A stretch of 64,000 bases of DNA from Epiperipatus broadwayi (GCA_028023455.1 JAQFVV010006203.1:6356821-6420820), one strand, 5' to 3'; counted from the first letter of the stretch, positions 1-13,269 are shown. Notes: generated by a model from the letters alone, not told the origin. Translations and numbers: made by a program.

Positions 1-1240
1 TAAACATGTAAAAAAAGTATAAAAATATGTGTAAATTGCTGTTATTGAAACAGTGATAATACAATTTTCTTTGTATGTGATCCATAATTCATAAAGATTG
101 AAGGTATCAAATATGAATTAAAAAAATTTATATAGTTATTACACTTGCATTATTGCTGACTGATTATCACATAATTCAGAAAAAATAATCCATATTAGAT
201 TTCATGATGTATTTCCATGCTAAGTTTCACATCAATGTGCAATACGTTTGCCTAGCAATGCTTCAGTCTAAAGACCTATTAGAATACTGTATTTTGTGTG
301 TTTATTTGAAAAATAAATCATGATGATATCTATTCTATGTTACAAAACAGATAAAATTATGAATATTTTTTTAAAAAATGTTCTACTTTTTATACTTCCA
401 CTGATGCCTTAATTTTATTCAATGCCCTCCAACTGCAGCTCAAACTACTGTTACCCCCTGGATCATTCCAGTGAGCCTCAGAAGAAGTATTTCCCTATTT
501 GTAATGCATTACCCTACATCCAGCAGCTACAAGCTTGAGTAATCAATGAAGTCAAAATGTACAGTGCTGTAAAATTCCTATATCCAGAATAACACATTTC
601 TGGCTTTTATGTGTGATCACAATGACTAGGATTCAAATCTGGAATTAATACATTTATATGCATAATGGTTGCTATTTATTCCTTTATATGATCTAATCTG
701 AATTTTAAAAAATCTGAAATTCGAAACATGTCAGTTTCGGAAAGAGATTTTATGGCACTATACCATCTGTTATCTATTAATTACTTAAACTTACAATAAA
801 TGACTATGTAATAAGTTGAAAATAATTGCTCATGAGGTTATGTGTAAACTTTTGTATTTCTATTATTAGATTATAGTAAGAACAAACCTGGAATTTTTAG
901 ATATTCTTAAAATATTACATCATGGTAAAATCAAAACTATTGTTTACAGAAAACTTATACACATGGGAAATTATTTAACATATTTATATAATAATAGAAA
1001 TATAAAAAGTTTACCATTATGGAGCAGAGCAAAAATAGTTTTTTAAAACTAATAATTAGAAAAATAAAACTCTAACATAGATCAAACTCTCTTGAAAAAT
1101 GGGCATCCATAAATTATCACTAAGAAAACCTTAAATAAATAACAAAAGTAACATTAAAAATATTGATAGCTATCCATAAATACCAGGGATTTTAGATAAA
1201 CTAAAAAAAATCTGTAATCTCTACAAAAATCTAAATTAGA
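1..1240. other. AT-rich non-coding stretch
   Basis: No gene recognised. The only compositionally distinct part is a GC-richer patch at about 415-560. Its reverse strand reads open for a short stretch (with AHWNDPGG) but matches no family I can name, and may be a transposon scrap. Confidence 0.5.
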
Positions 1241-1253
1241 AATGCTGAAAAAC

Positions 1254-1700
1254 AAGAATTGCATCTACAAAATACCATGTGAATGTAGAAAGTCATATAT
1301 TGGTGAAAGTAGCTACTCAACTAAAAAATAATTAGAAAAATATAAAGTGATAAGAGAGGAAAAGATTAATTCATTTAAAATAAATTATGCTTATGACATA
1401 TTGATTGGAAAACTTAAGAATATTAAAGTAAAAAGAAAAAAATGTAGACATTTCTCTAAGGACAATTAAAACAACTCCATTACAGCATTCTAGTGTGGTA
1501 ATCAATAATGTTTGGAGAATCAGGAAATTCTTCATTAGATAAGTACTTACAATTTAGTTGTCTTTGACAGAAAATCCTAGTTGGTTAAAATATCTTAAAT
1601 TCAGTATTCATGAATTTAAAGATTACAGCTTCGATTCCAATGCAAGCAAATACTGGTCACATCAACAAAACCTGAAGAAGAGAGAATAATACCACTTGAA
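1254..1700 (+). pseudogene. Penelope-like element relic (GIY-YIG end)
   Basis: Around 1,254-1,310 the frame reads CIYKIPCECRKSYIGES. This is the start of the GIY-YIG endonuclease typical of Penelope-like retroelements (family pattern VYKIPCxCGxxYIGETxR). A stop follows within about ten codons, so it is dead. Near 1,672 there is a CCTGAAGAAG motif of the sort found after the ORF in these elements, where hammerhead motifs are known to sit; here the ribozyme core is not intact. The reverse-transcriptase part upstream is not recognisable. Confidence 0.6.
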
Positions 1701-4520
1701 GCATTGTATTTCATATTAATATCAGTAATATTATTAACAGTTAAATATACTTAGAAAAGTATAAAGTTTATATGTAGATATAAATTTATCTAAATTCTTT
1801 TTTTTTTCATGGATTAAAAAATATTCTTGACAATAACTGCATGCTAAGTCATAACTATTAAAATTTTTCTTTGTTTAGAGTTATTCTCAAAATAAATCAT
1901 TCTCACTTGCCATAGATATACCCACTGCCAGTATTTACAGATTTTCTACTATCCCAGATCTTTAGCACTTTTAGATTCTATTGTCTTTAAAACATTTAAA
2001 TAGTCTTTGATTCTTCATTTAACACTACTTATAGAAAAATTCTTTTTGGCAAATAGGTTGTTTATTTAAGATAGGAGAAAAATATTTTTCTGTTAATCTG
2101 CACAAGACATATAAAAATTTCCAATTTGCATTAGTCTCTAAATTTTAAAAAAAAATCTAAAAAAACATAGAATATTGATTTCAATTTTACTCCATTTATC
2201 TTTCTTATGAAATAAATCATTTACATCAAATACTTTAAGCATAACATTTTGATTTTCTACTTGAGTTCATTACTTTTTTATTGTCTCCATCACAAGTTCT
2301 TTTATTCTGGAAAATGTTTGTGTCAAAACATATACAAAGTATAATACACATTCCATGACTTTAATCCACATCTCTTAGTAAATAATTGCAATTTACCAGC
2401 ATATGTCTAAGAATTTATTAGGGTACATATTTAAAAAACATTTAAAGCAAAAAGTGTAATTCTATTTAAAGTTTAGGAATAATAAAACAAAAGTTTGTTT
2501 TTGGGATTCTGTTAAAAAATCCTGCTGAGTGAAAATAACTTCTCAACAAAAAGATATTTTAATGCATAATTCATTTATTTGACCTAGGAAAGCAAATGAT
2601 CCATTTCTCCAAATTTCTGACCTATATATTGGCCTCTTGATTAAGTTTATGATCTAGTAACAGAAAATCTGATCAGTGTCATTACAAGTGATCAATTACC
2701 CTACAGTATTTAAACATTTTGAAAATGTCTGTTACACACACAGCATCCTTTTCAGCCACATGTGTAAATAATACTAGTGGAAGGTATTTTTTAATTAAAT
2801 CCATGCAGCAACATAAAATGATGCTGTCATGCTATGACACAAGTTCAAAGTTATTCATAACAGCTTATATGCTAGATTATTTCATATCTCATACTATTTT
2901 TTAAATATATGCATGATAGCTGAATTTTTTTTTTAAAAAAATCAATACGAAACATGCATAGAAAATATCTAAATAAAATTTATTTTTTACCTCCCATGTT
3001 ATAGAAGTTATTATGTTATAGATTTTTTTTTTTTTTAATGTTTGATTTCATTTACTTTTACTGCATATAATTTTCTGCAAATGTATGAGTGGTGCGTTTT
3101 ATTAGTCAGTATTAACAAACAAAAATTTATATATGCATTGTATTATAAACGTCAATGCATGCATTAAACAATTTCTGGAATAATTCCGAAGGAAACGTTT
3201 ATTAAAAAAAAAAAGTTATCGAAGATTTTATAAAATAAAAAGGTTTGACCTAATTTTTAATAAATTAATTTATAAATACTTTTTAATAATTAAATATTTT
3301 ATTGCAAAAAAAGTTGTTTTACTTCTAATCTCAGTGTATTCCTTTGCCTTATATATAAAATTTTATTCTTTCTTTTTAATCAGCTTGGCCAATTTTATTC
3401 ATTCATTACTATTATTTTATTTCTTATCTTTTTAAAGCTAATTGGTTGAATCTCAATTGATGTTGCATCAATATATCTTGATATTCATATGGACAATCTT
3501 AAGAATATACTGTTGAAGTTTCACAGTTTATTTCAGATTTCTTGCATTTTTATGTTCTCAGTTTTATATATATACCAAAGTTTGTTGGTTAGATTTGACC
3601 TTGATCTGACCATATATACTAATTATGTAATGCTTCAGATACTCCCAGAATAACTAGAGTTTCTTTTTTATGCATATTGTATTTACTTGTGCTTTTTATC
3701 AGTGCTTTCTAGAAATATATGGGCCTCTTTAAATTTTTACCATCCAATTGTTTCAGTACCACTTTTAATAGATTGGCCACTTGAAAAAAAGCAGGGTGTT
3801 TAACCTTAATGTACTAATAAAGAAACAAGTAAAATCAACAATTTCATTTTTGTCACTTTTAAATTTACTGAATACAGATGGCTGTACAATTCTTGCCAAT
3901 TTGATTTTTGTATGATGATTAATGTTCAAAACAACTTAGGTATTTTATCAGCCAATGATAGTAAAGATCTTCATCAATTTTTACATTGGCTGTTATCTGT
4001 TCAACAAAGTGACTCAATTTATATATTGGTAGCTTTTTAGAAAGCGAATTATATTGAACTGTAATATAGGAATTTGACAAAATTTATATAATAGAATGAA
4101 ATGAGACTGTCAACTGTAATTTGCCATGGCTTGCCATATTTAATTACATCATAATCTTAGTGAGATCTTGATACCATTTATTTAACCTTAAAAGCCAGAT
4201 ATTGAATATAACACAAATGTAAAAAAAAACATCACAATTCTTTCTGCTTATTTTCAGCATCTGCAATAGAAGCAACAAGTCACTCCTTTCATTTCTACTC
4301 TATAGCCGTTTTTTATAACCCCGAGTAATTAATCAATAGAAACTATATATAATAATTATCATGGGTGTGTGAATGAAAATCTAATCCTCTGCACTGAAAA
4401 AAATTAATATGCAAAAAAAAAAAAGTCTGGAGATCTGGATCCAATTCTACATTGACTATTTAAGCAATGATTAGATATCTCTAGAGTTAAATAGAATAAA
4501 TTACAATTTCTAAGGCATAT
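1700..4520. other. AT-rich non-coding stretch
   Basis: No gene, RNA or intact mobile element recognised. It is dominated by A and T runs; short open frames here (for example at 2,719-2,904) show no domain and have the composition of the background. Confidence 0.5.
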
Positions 4521-7252
4521 TTACATCATCATCATTATTTTCAATTCATTATCAATTGATTGCAGAAAGTCTCACCACAGTTTAATTTTGTTTCTCTAAT
4601 CTCTAACCGCTCGTCTCTGCATCAAACCAGAAAACTTCTTTATTTCATCCATTCCAACTCACACCATCTCTTTCTGTGTCTTTTACAATCTCTTGGAATC
4701 CAATTTAAGATTTCAGCTGTCCATCTATTATCATTTTTTCTAGCACTATATCCAACTCAACTTCATGTAAAAAAAATTTTTTCAGTGATATCAATAATAT
4801 GTTTATTCTCTCATCTCTGAATTTTGTTTTTGATCTCTTCTTGCTACTCTCAACATACATCTCTCCATATTTCATTGAGTAGTCTAAAGCCTCTGTATTA
4901 ATCTTCTGTTGAGTGTCAAAGTTTCAGATTCATAAGAATTGGTAAAATATTTAAAAACATTTCTTTTTAAACACCATAAACATATTTTCTTTTAATATTA
5001 ACTTAGTTTAATTTTATAATTAATTTCATCCATTATATTGCTATCCACATTAATAATCTGATCTAGATATTTCTAGTTGTCAATTTCTTCTAATTCATTA
5101 TTATCAATATTTTCTTTTTTTGAAAAAATGCATAGAACATTACTTTAGTCTTTCTAGTATTTATCTTTACTCCTACTTTCTTACATATATCTGATAAGTC
5201 TTGCACATTTCCTGAAGTTCTGAAGCATTATTTGCAAAAACAACCATATTATCTACAAAATTTAGATGACCTAAACAAACTCCATTTACTTTTACTTCCT
5301 TAGCTTCACATTTTAATCCACAAAATACTTTGTGTAAAATTAGTGTAAAAAGTTTTGAAGACATGAATCTTGATGTACACCCTTTTCAATGTTCGTCTTT
5401 TTTGTGCAGTGCTTCATTTTAATAAATATTCTTCAGAATACAGCATTATCCTGTGTCTATATCTTGATAATATAATGCTTTAATCACTGTAGAAATGCTT
5501 ATACAATCAAATGTCTTTTCATAATCTATAAATCCAAAGCATAATGCCAAACTCATAGTGATTAATTCTTTCTGTAACTAATCTCAATACTTAGAAATGT
5601 GCTAAAATCACTTTTAAAAAACAGTTTGTTCTTTTGGTTGGTTCAAAGTAGATGAGTTGTAATTATCTCCGTGAAAAAATTGTATAGAACTGATAAAAGT
5701 CTAATAGGTCTGTAATTTCTAATATTTTCTTTATCACGTTTTTTTTAAAATATCAATATTAATACTGCATTCATTCAATCATCTGGTACATCTTTATCAA
5801 TTAGACATTTGGTATATAACTTTGCAAGCAATTTTTTTATTTTTTTCACCTGCTTCTTTTAAGATATTGATTGTAAATCCCATCATTATTACCTTGAGCT
5901 TTTCATAGATTTCATTGCATGTCTCATTTTTCATTTAGCATGCTGGTCAATTCAGAATATGTAGCAATTGTACAAAATATTTTTTCTTGTTTATTATTGC
6001 TATATAATTCTTCATAGAACTCTTCCACATATTTCAAGGTGCCATCTCTTTTTAAACGATGATTTCATCTTTTTTCATAGTATAGAAATAAATTTCTTAC
6101 CAATACTAAAATTGTAATAATTATATTTATAAAGTGCATACTCATTACTTAAAGTAATATATGTTAAGGCTATAACCTTAAAACTATGCACCTGAAAAAA
6201 CCTTAATATATATTACAATACTAAAATTGTGTTTTACATTTTTGAGACTATCTATAACATACCTTGCTAATTCTCTATTACAGTTTCTTATAACATTATA
6301 ACTCTTTTTCATACCATTTTATAAAACTCTAGACATTCTATTCTTATTAATAGATCATTTTTATAAATGTTCTTATTTTTTCTTTTCATAATAAGTTGTC
6401 TTGTCTCAGAAGAAAATTACTGCTTCTTTGCATAAGCTATGTTTGTTATAATTTTTAATAATGTATGAGTTATCTTCCCATTAATTCCATTCAAATCTGA
6501 ATCATCTACAAAATCTGTTAATATTTTAAACAATTTGCAAGCTCTAATTTAAATTCATTGGAATATTTCTGAAGAATAGAAATATCAATTTTGAAAACTG
6601 TTTTCTGTAATAATTTTTGTCCTTCTAGTTTTGCATTAACATATATCTTACATCTCACTAATCAATGATAATTTCATGTGTTGAATTTATTAAGAATTTT
6701 CTGATCAATTCTGTTGAACCTTTATTTAAATACTTTCATGTCCTTTTTTCTCAAATAAAGAATTCATAATATATAGTTTTTTCTTCTTTTATGAACTCCA
6801 CAAATCTGTGTCCTCATTCATTCCTAACACCATAATCAAATTTATCTGCAGCACTTTCATCAGTCATTTATTTACCAATTCCAGCATTAAAGACTCCCAT
6901 GACAATTTTAATGTGTTGTTTGGTCTGACTGAAAACTTTTGTACATTCACATAAAAATACCTTATTTCATCACAATGAGATCTTGTTGGGGCATAAACCT
7001 GAATTATTTGCATTTTATATCTTCCATTAAATTGAATAACCAAGCTTGCCATTTTGTCTGAAAAATCATCAAGCCTTATAATGTTAATCTTTCACTTCTT
7101 AATTAAAAAATAAATTGAAGCATTAAATATCACACGATCACCATTTTCTGTGTTTGCACAAGCTGTTAAAACAGGCAAAACTCTCTATACAATAGTGTGG
7201 ATGCAACAAGATTTATATATAAAATCCCTATCTAGTGCCTACTCATCCAATA

Positions 7253-7294
7253 TCCCCAGACTAGTTTCTAGCTTGTGGCTTTCGTCAGTGAGAA
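7253..7294 (-). ncRNA. Hammerhead ribozyme motif, class A, copy 1
   Basis: Read on the minus strand: stem I strand UUCUCA, core CUGACGA (7,288-7,282), stem II AGC/GCU with loop CACAA and an A-A mismatch at its base, GAAA (7,268-7,265), a tiny stem III formed by the palindrome ACUAGU, cleavage triplet GUC, and the other stem I strand UGGGGA. Six stem I pairs form, two of them G-U. All core nucleotides agree with the known hammerhead consensus. Stem III with no loop would be weak alone, which in known repeats of this sort is eased by dimer folding. Activity is inferred, not shown. Confidence 0.6.
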
Positions 7295-7776
7295 GTTTTG
7301 GAACTGAGAGTACTGCAGCTAGATATTAGGATATTATGCAACCCTTTAGCAACCACCTTTTACCTATTTAGTTAAATATAAAGCTATGAGTCCAAAATGA
7401 AAATACAATAATGTTTTCAATCCAAGTTCATTCATTTGTATAGTCATGTAAATCTGGAACCAATTCAGCATTTATACATTTTGGTGTTGTTGATTCTTTA
7501 ATAATCATAATCACTATCATCCCATTAAGCAGGATTGGTATTAAAACACTAAATACCATATGATGACCATTTCCTATACTTACACAAGCTATTAATACAG
7601 AGACAGAAGCAAAGACATCAAAATGTATAGATGATGAACTGGGTTCAGATCTGTGACTATACAGGTGAATAAACTTGTTTTTATTTTAGATTCATAGCTT
7701 TATAGTTAACTAAATAGATAAAAGATGGCTGCTAGATGATCCTAAGATCTAGGTGCAGTGCTTTCAGATCCAAAGT

Positions 7777-7820
7777 TCCTTACTGATGAAAGTTATGAGC
7801 TAGAAACTAGTTTGGAGATA
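7777..7820 (+). ncRNA. Hammerhead motif, class A, copy 2 (weakened)
   Basis: Other arm of the foldback. Core CUGAUGA (7,783-7,789), stem II AGUU/AGCU, GAAAC and stem III palindrome ACUAGU are present, but the triplet is GUU and stem I (UCCUUA with UGGAGA) has a C-A mismatch. Probably slow or inactive. Confidence 0.45.
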
Positions 7821-8099
7821 TTGGATGAGTAGGCACTAGATAGATATTTTATGCACAAACCTTGTTGCATCTATTGATTATTCTGGCCTATACTGAATGG
7901 CTCTACAGTATGGAGAGTTTTTTTTATAATAAATCCTACTTTGCTTGTGCTTCCAATATTTGTGCATTTGTAGTAAAGTGCATGCCCACTTTTTAAATCA
8001 ATTGTCTCTTCACCTTTTTTCCAATCTTCACATAGTTCAATAATGTCCCATTTAATATTAGATAATTCTTCCAATTTATGCAATATTCATTCACTTAAA

Positions 8100-9740
8100 A
8101 GTGATCTGGTTATATCTAAATAAAAGGTCATTATGGAATGGCAGCCTAGGTCCTCAATCAGAAGATTCTTAGCACCTTCTGCCTTAGTCTGCGATCTGTT
8201 TCCTTGGCTAGTGACTTAACAACCTCCAGGAATAAGGACCATAATTTAGTATTGTCTGTTGTAATTGTAAATTATGAAAAAGAAAATTCATTCACACTCA
8301 CACACATTCTGACTTCAAAGAAATTCGGTTGATATTTCAGTTAAGAATAATTAGGCAACTGAAAAAAGATCATGGTGTTTGGGATATAAAAAGCCAATAA
8401 ACTCGCCCACACTAGCTAACGCATGTTGGTAAGCATATGAATAAATATATAATAATAACACTGCAACGACAAAACTTATGGTGTGGACATTAGGAATTTA
8501 TTCTACTCCGTTCCTTTAAGGTCTCATGTAATATATGTTTGATGTATAATTGTAATTGTTAGAAATATATATCTAAATTGATGATGATCAAGTGTTTACT
8601 ATTTGATCTCAATGCCTTTTGCGTTTAATTAATGTCATAAAACCTTTTTTGCGGATTATCTTATACGGATACACACTTAGTAGCAATTTTTTTTTTTGTT
8701 GAGTATTTTTTATATAAATTATTACACAATCAGTCTGGAGTTGTGAAACTGTTTTCAAGGTCGTTTATCTATTTAAAAGTTATTAATTTCCACATAGATT
8801 TCATTTATATTCAGGTTTGATATCTTTTTATACATTACACACCTACAGTGCAGCCACTCCTTTATATCGCTGCTTTAGTTTTAAAATATGCAAAGGAAAA
8901 AAAACAATTCACGAAAACACCCTTTTTTTAAAGAGTCACTGTATTTTATATTAAAACAATTTCATTAAAAAAAAAAAAAAAGTCAAATAATATTGTATTT
9001 ACGGCATTGCTAATAATATAATAAGCAAGTAGAAAGAATGTTATGATTAAAAATTGGTTTTAAAATAATTTCAAACAAAATTTATTTGACTTCTGCAAGC
9101 AACTCTCATTTGTAAAACGTAATTTAACTGATGACCTGAAGCGGAAAGATTTATATGATTCTGTTACCAAGAAAAATTGACTCTTTAAAAATTTTCGTTT
9201 TCCTTTCCACATATAGCGCGTGTTCTTTAATTATTTCAATAAACTAATATTATTATTTGTTTTTGTAAATACGTTTATTATTATTTCCAATTAATTAATA
9301 CTCTTCCGTTTACTAATCAAAACAGGTAACTATCTGCAATACAAATAACAGAGGATGAGCTATTATACAAATAATACTGAATGAAGAGGAAACAATACAC
9401 ATTAGTATTAATACGACGAAACTGTCAATTTAGACAGTCATAATAAAAATATAGTAAAGAATTTTAAAAACACTTTATTACTCAGAAGATAAGTTAGCTG
9501 CAACGTCATCTTTTTAAGAGACGTTTTTTAATTATTGACAGATTCAGTTTGACTTTATGAAGTTCAATAATTTGATGTTAATATTAAGATAGAGATAGAT
9601 AATACTAGAATACCATCCAACTCATCTTTGTACAAGTTCTTTACATCACTTCTAATGTCTAATAGTGTACTTATTGTTTTCAATTTTTTTTCATAGTATT
9701 CATCATTTTTCATAATCCTATATCCAGCAGAATGTTTTAA
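8100..9740. other. Non-coding stretch
   Basis: Nothing recognised beyond A/T tracts (for example near 8,690 and 8,967). A CTGATGA string at about 9,130 lacks the other hammerhead parts. Confidence 0.45.
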
Positions 9741-10060
9741 AAGGCTGTCATTTGATTTCAGCCAACTCTAGATTTGATATCTCTGATAAATAAGAGTACA
9801 TAAATCATGGGGTTAAGTGAAAATTTATAGTTCCTCATTATATATCAATATTTATAAGAAAATCACATACCATCAGCAGGATTGCAACTTTTAAAAAATA
9901 AATATTATTTTCCTGGACCAGATTTAAGTTATGCGAATGGCAGATGGGTATGACAATCATAATCCATAATAGTGTTAATTATACTGACAACAATATTACT
10001 TATCTTTCTCTTATGATTACTATATTTGTCCCAAAAAAAATTTCCCCATCTTACTGCAGA
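9735..10060 (-). pseudogene. Possible rhodopsin-type receptor relic (TM6-TM7)
   Basis: On the minus strand a basic stretch HKRKISNIVVSII (about 10,020-9,980) is followed, after stops and a frameshift, by SLNPMIYVLLFIRDIKSRVG (about 9,820-9,760). The latter resembles the NPxxY end of transmembrane segment 7 plus the basic start of the cytoplasmic tail. Hydrophobic stretches continue upstream to about 10,560 but without a clear DRY motif. It is broken by stops. It could also be a chance hydrophobic run; a translated search against GPCR families would decide. Confidence 0.3.
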
Positions 10061-11040
10061 TCTTGAAGCAGACCAACCTGGGAATGAGGATATTGTAACA
10101 CTATGTCATATAGCACCATTGATTATTCAAGTTTACAGTAAATGTCTCTAGAATAAGGTGAAACAAAAGTGCTCTTGATTTTAATAACATATCTATTTAT
10201 TATTAAAGTGGAATTATTAAAAGCTGTTCTCATTGGAGAATTGTGTCTCTTGTTTTGTTTCCTGATAAACTTTTAAATAGCTATATTTTAATAATATTAC
10301 AATGTAATTAAAAGATCTTTTCAGCTCTATCACACACCCCTCTCTCTATTCATATATCATCCAACAGACACCAATATGCTGACCATAAAAAAATGATTGA
10401 TATATGATACAACCTTCTCTAATGATGAAGAAGACATCATGGAAACTACTAGCAATAATCTCACTAAATTAGTTGATATGAAGAATACATACGTAAATGC
10501 AATTAAGTGAACTCTTCTGTCACTATTATCACAATATTTAATCCACGTGTTTTAAATATTATTATCAAATAAGAGTGTCATCCTTTCATTTAATACCATT
10601 TCCCCAAATCTATATATTATTTTTCAATATATAAAAAGAAAAGTACATTTATAATGAGAGAAGATAATCTGGAATTCTATACTGGTAAATAGTTGTAATA
10701 CGATGGTCTGAGATGAAGTATTAACTATCAGAAAATGACTATATACCTTTTAGGGATTAAAACAATCTTTTTTTCAGTCAATGACTTTCTCTGCCTTTAA
10801 ATTCTTATACATATTAATTTATGAATCTTCACATATATATAATTATTCAGCATGCAGAAAATGCCATGTTTTTCCTCCTCATGTTTCTAATACTGCAATC
10901 ATAGTCAAAGACTAAGTTTGGGAGTTTTTTTTTAATGAATCCTTTTGCTTGTATGCTTAACATACTTCTTATCTATACCTCAGTAATATAGGATCAGCAT
11001 AAGAATTCATAGAAACAATTTTTGCCTGCTTAACAGCTAT

Positions 11041-11220
11041 TAACTTTAAAGTACTAAACATCACATGATCACTATCTCATACTAGCACAATAATTGTTAT
11101 TAAACAATTCAAAATACAGCAAAACTCTCCATATAGTACATTGATTGCTCTTGTTAGCACAAGATGGCACTACTATATGGAGAGTTTTGCTGTATTTTGA
11201 ATTGTTTAATAACTTTAAAG
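11041..11220. repeat. Hairpin repeat with perfect 43-bp inverted arms
   Basis: Arms at 11,096-11,138 and 11,171-11,213 are exact reverse complements, with a 32-base loop. The arm end, aaaactctccatatag, is the terminal motif also seen in the family A foldback at 7.2-7.9 kb. The sequence aactttaaagta occurs just outside on both sides (about 11,042 and 11,211), which may be a target duplication or part of the element. Confidence 0.65.
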
Positions 11221-11229
11221 TAGTAACAA

Positions 11230-13140
11230 TTATTTCCAAAGAGAAATATCACATTTGCTAAAAATATGTTTGGAATAGGATCCATTTTTTATATGTCTTT
11301 TTCAATTTAAGCTTAGGGAATACTAATTTATAATCTGTCAATAATCTATAACATATAAGCACTTATGTAATACATTTCTTTTATATTGTAACATATAAAT
11401 ACAACATAATTTATAAGTTGACATTATTAAGACCATAAGACAATATTTATGTTGAGCAAAAAATTGATAAAATATCATTTGTATTTCCAGATCCAATAAT
11501 CTTATCTCCAAAAACTTTAGATTATATTTACTACTGCAATCAAAATGACCATTAAAGACTACATTAAAAAAAATTTAGTGGTATTGATGAAATAATACTA
11601 TCTGTCAAGAAATAAAGGCTTTCTTTCTCTGACTCCTCTCAATGTTGGAAGCGTTAGCCCTGATGAAATAGGCACGTGTATTTTATTGTTAAAGAAATTT
11701 CTAATGTCATTGTTTTTTAACTGATATATGTAAGAATTCCAAAAGTATATGATATTAAATTAAATCTCATACTACAATAAAATTTTCTTTCACTGAATAA
11801 ACTATCTTTTTAACAACAACAAAAAATTATAACCAACTAAATTCTCAATTCTATTAGCTCAATTAAAAATCATTTCTTCACAAGACAAGCTTTAATGAAA
11901 ACAGCCATGTTAATCGCAAATGTTGAAAATTCTTGGTTTCAATTATCATTTTAAGTACTTGAAAATTTTTGCATTTTTCATGTTAAAAATGTGCCTTTTA
12001 CTTTATAAACCTCATGACAGATCTGTATATATTTACATTTTAGTGTATTACATTTCATAATATATCAATATCAACCATAATATATTTTAAGTTTTTTTTA
12101 TGTATATATAGTTAAAATAAGCATAAGTTTAAACAAACATAATTTCCAACATATAAAATAAACTTAAAATCTCAACCTTTTTAATGGTGCTTTGACAATG
12201 TGGGGTTTTTTTTCTAATTTTTTTTTTGGTTGTAGTGTTTAAGTTAATAACATCACATGTTTTACTTTCTTTATCCAATTTTTATACTATTCATTCAAAA
12301 TATACATTCATTAAATGAAATTAATCTACAAAATTAATGTAAAAATCAATATTAATTTTAAAAATAAAAAGAAAGGTCTAATAACATAAATAAACAAACA
12401 AAAATATGTAGCCTATAAAATGATTTTGAATGAATAATTAATGATTCTTCAAAATTTAATATTTTTCATAGATATCATCCATAAAGCATAACTTTAAATA
12501 TGAAAAATTCTCATTAAAATAGTAAAAAAAACCCTTGTAATTATGTTTTTTTAAAAAAACAACAGTTTTGATCAGAGGCATTTCCCATTTTATTTCATCT
12601 CTGATGTTAATAAAATTTTTCTTCATTAATTTTCTGCTAAAAATTCATTAAAATTCACTAAAATCTAAATTTGAATGTCATCTACTTATTTAGAAATTAT
12701 AATTTAAATTTTTTTAAAAAATAAATAATAAAAACATAAATAGATTACCTAGAATATTAGTTTTGTTTTCACGTTATAAGCAAAAGATAGTTCAGTACAA
12801 TAGCATTCATGTCCTTTCATTTCTGCACAATATGATTTAATTTTCATTGACTTTAAACACTTTATATTACTTTAATTTTTTTTAGCACATTAGCCCCTAA
12901 CATCTAGCTATTATAATAGAAACTAAATCACTACAAAAATTATTAAGTAAACTTTCTACCACTGAAAATTCAAAATGGATTCTAGATATTAATAGAAGAC
13001 ATTGAAGATCTCAAGTCACATATGACCGATGGATAACTCATGTAAAAAGTTAATCTTTACATATAAAAAAGCAATAATTAATTAAAAGTCTAACAGATTT
13101 GTTAAATAATAAATAAAAAATATGACAATAAAAGTATAAT
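11230..13140. other. AT-rich non-coding stretch
   Basis: No gene or defined element recognised. The composition is among the most A/T-rich of the window. Confidence 0.45.
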
Positions 13141-13146
13141 AATGCG

Positions 13147-13263
13147 ATGTATAAAGTAACATATGAAGAATGTAGAGAACAAAATATTAATAGTATATAT
13201 ATATATTGGAGAAACAGGAAATTCACCAAAATCATTACTCAATAAAGATGATTATGATTTTTA
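13147..13263 (+). pseudogene. Penelope-like GIY-YIG relic
   Basis: A 38-codon open stretch reads MYKVTYEECREQ...YIYIGETGNS...LLNKDDYDF then stop. The pattern YKVTxxxC followed by YIGETG is that of the GIY-YIG endonuclease at the C-terminal end of Penelope-like elements (in intact elements the next residues are R and a basic EH motif). The fragment lacks the rest of the nuclease and any reverse transcriptase. Second such relic in the window (the other is at 1.25 kb); they differ enough to be separate insertions. Confidence 0.55.
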
Positions 13264-13269
13264 AAAAAA

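Larger units (their letters stand above)
7176..7922. mobile_element. Foldback repeat (family A) inserted in the RTE LINE
   Basis: Two inverted arms of about 310 bases (roughly 7,176-7,495 and 7,610-7,922) match each other as reverse complements, around a short centre. Each arm holds a hammerhead-like motif. The insertion splits the LINE endonuclease between VGFIIKK and NIIRLDDFSD. The arms share sequence with repeats at 11.1, 20.4 and 22.1 kb, so this is a dispersed family. The foldback arrangement suggests two copies fused head to head. Confidence 0.6.
4527..8090 (-). pseudogene. Degenerate RTE-type LINE, interrupted by a foldback repeat
   Basis: Reads on the minus strand from the endonuclease at about 8,083 to the 3' tail near 4,530. 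Recognisable pieces in order: EELSNIKWDIIELCEDWKKG then GHALYYK and VGFIIKK (8,083-7,920, AP-endonuclease start); after an insertion, ASLVIQFNGRYKMQIIQVYA (7,052-6,990); an RT part with LNFVDNMVVFAN (about 5,270, a mutated FADD motif); then SETLTLNRRLIQRL and MERCMLRVARRDQ, the usual RTE C-terminus (about 4,930-4,820), and NRWTAEILNWIPRDC near 4,690. The tail carries catcatcatcatta on the plus strand at about 4,527. Many stops and frameshifts: not functional. The family order and wording are those of RTE elements. Confidence 0.8.

Noticed and set aside
9130-9160. CTGATGA as a hammerhead core
   Set aside because: No GAAA after a pairing stem and no closing stem I.
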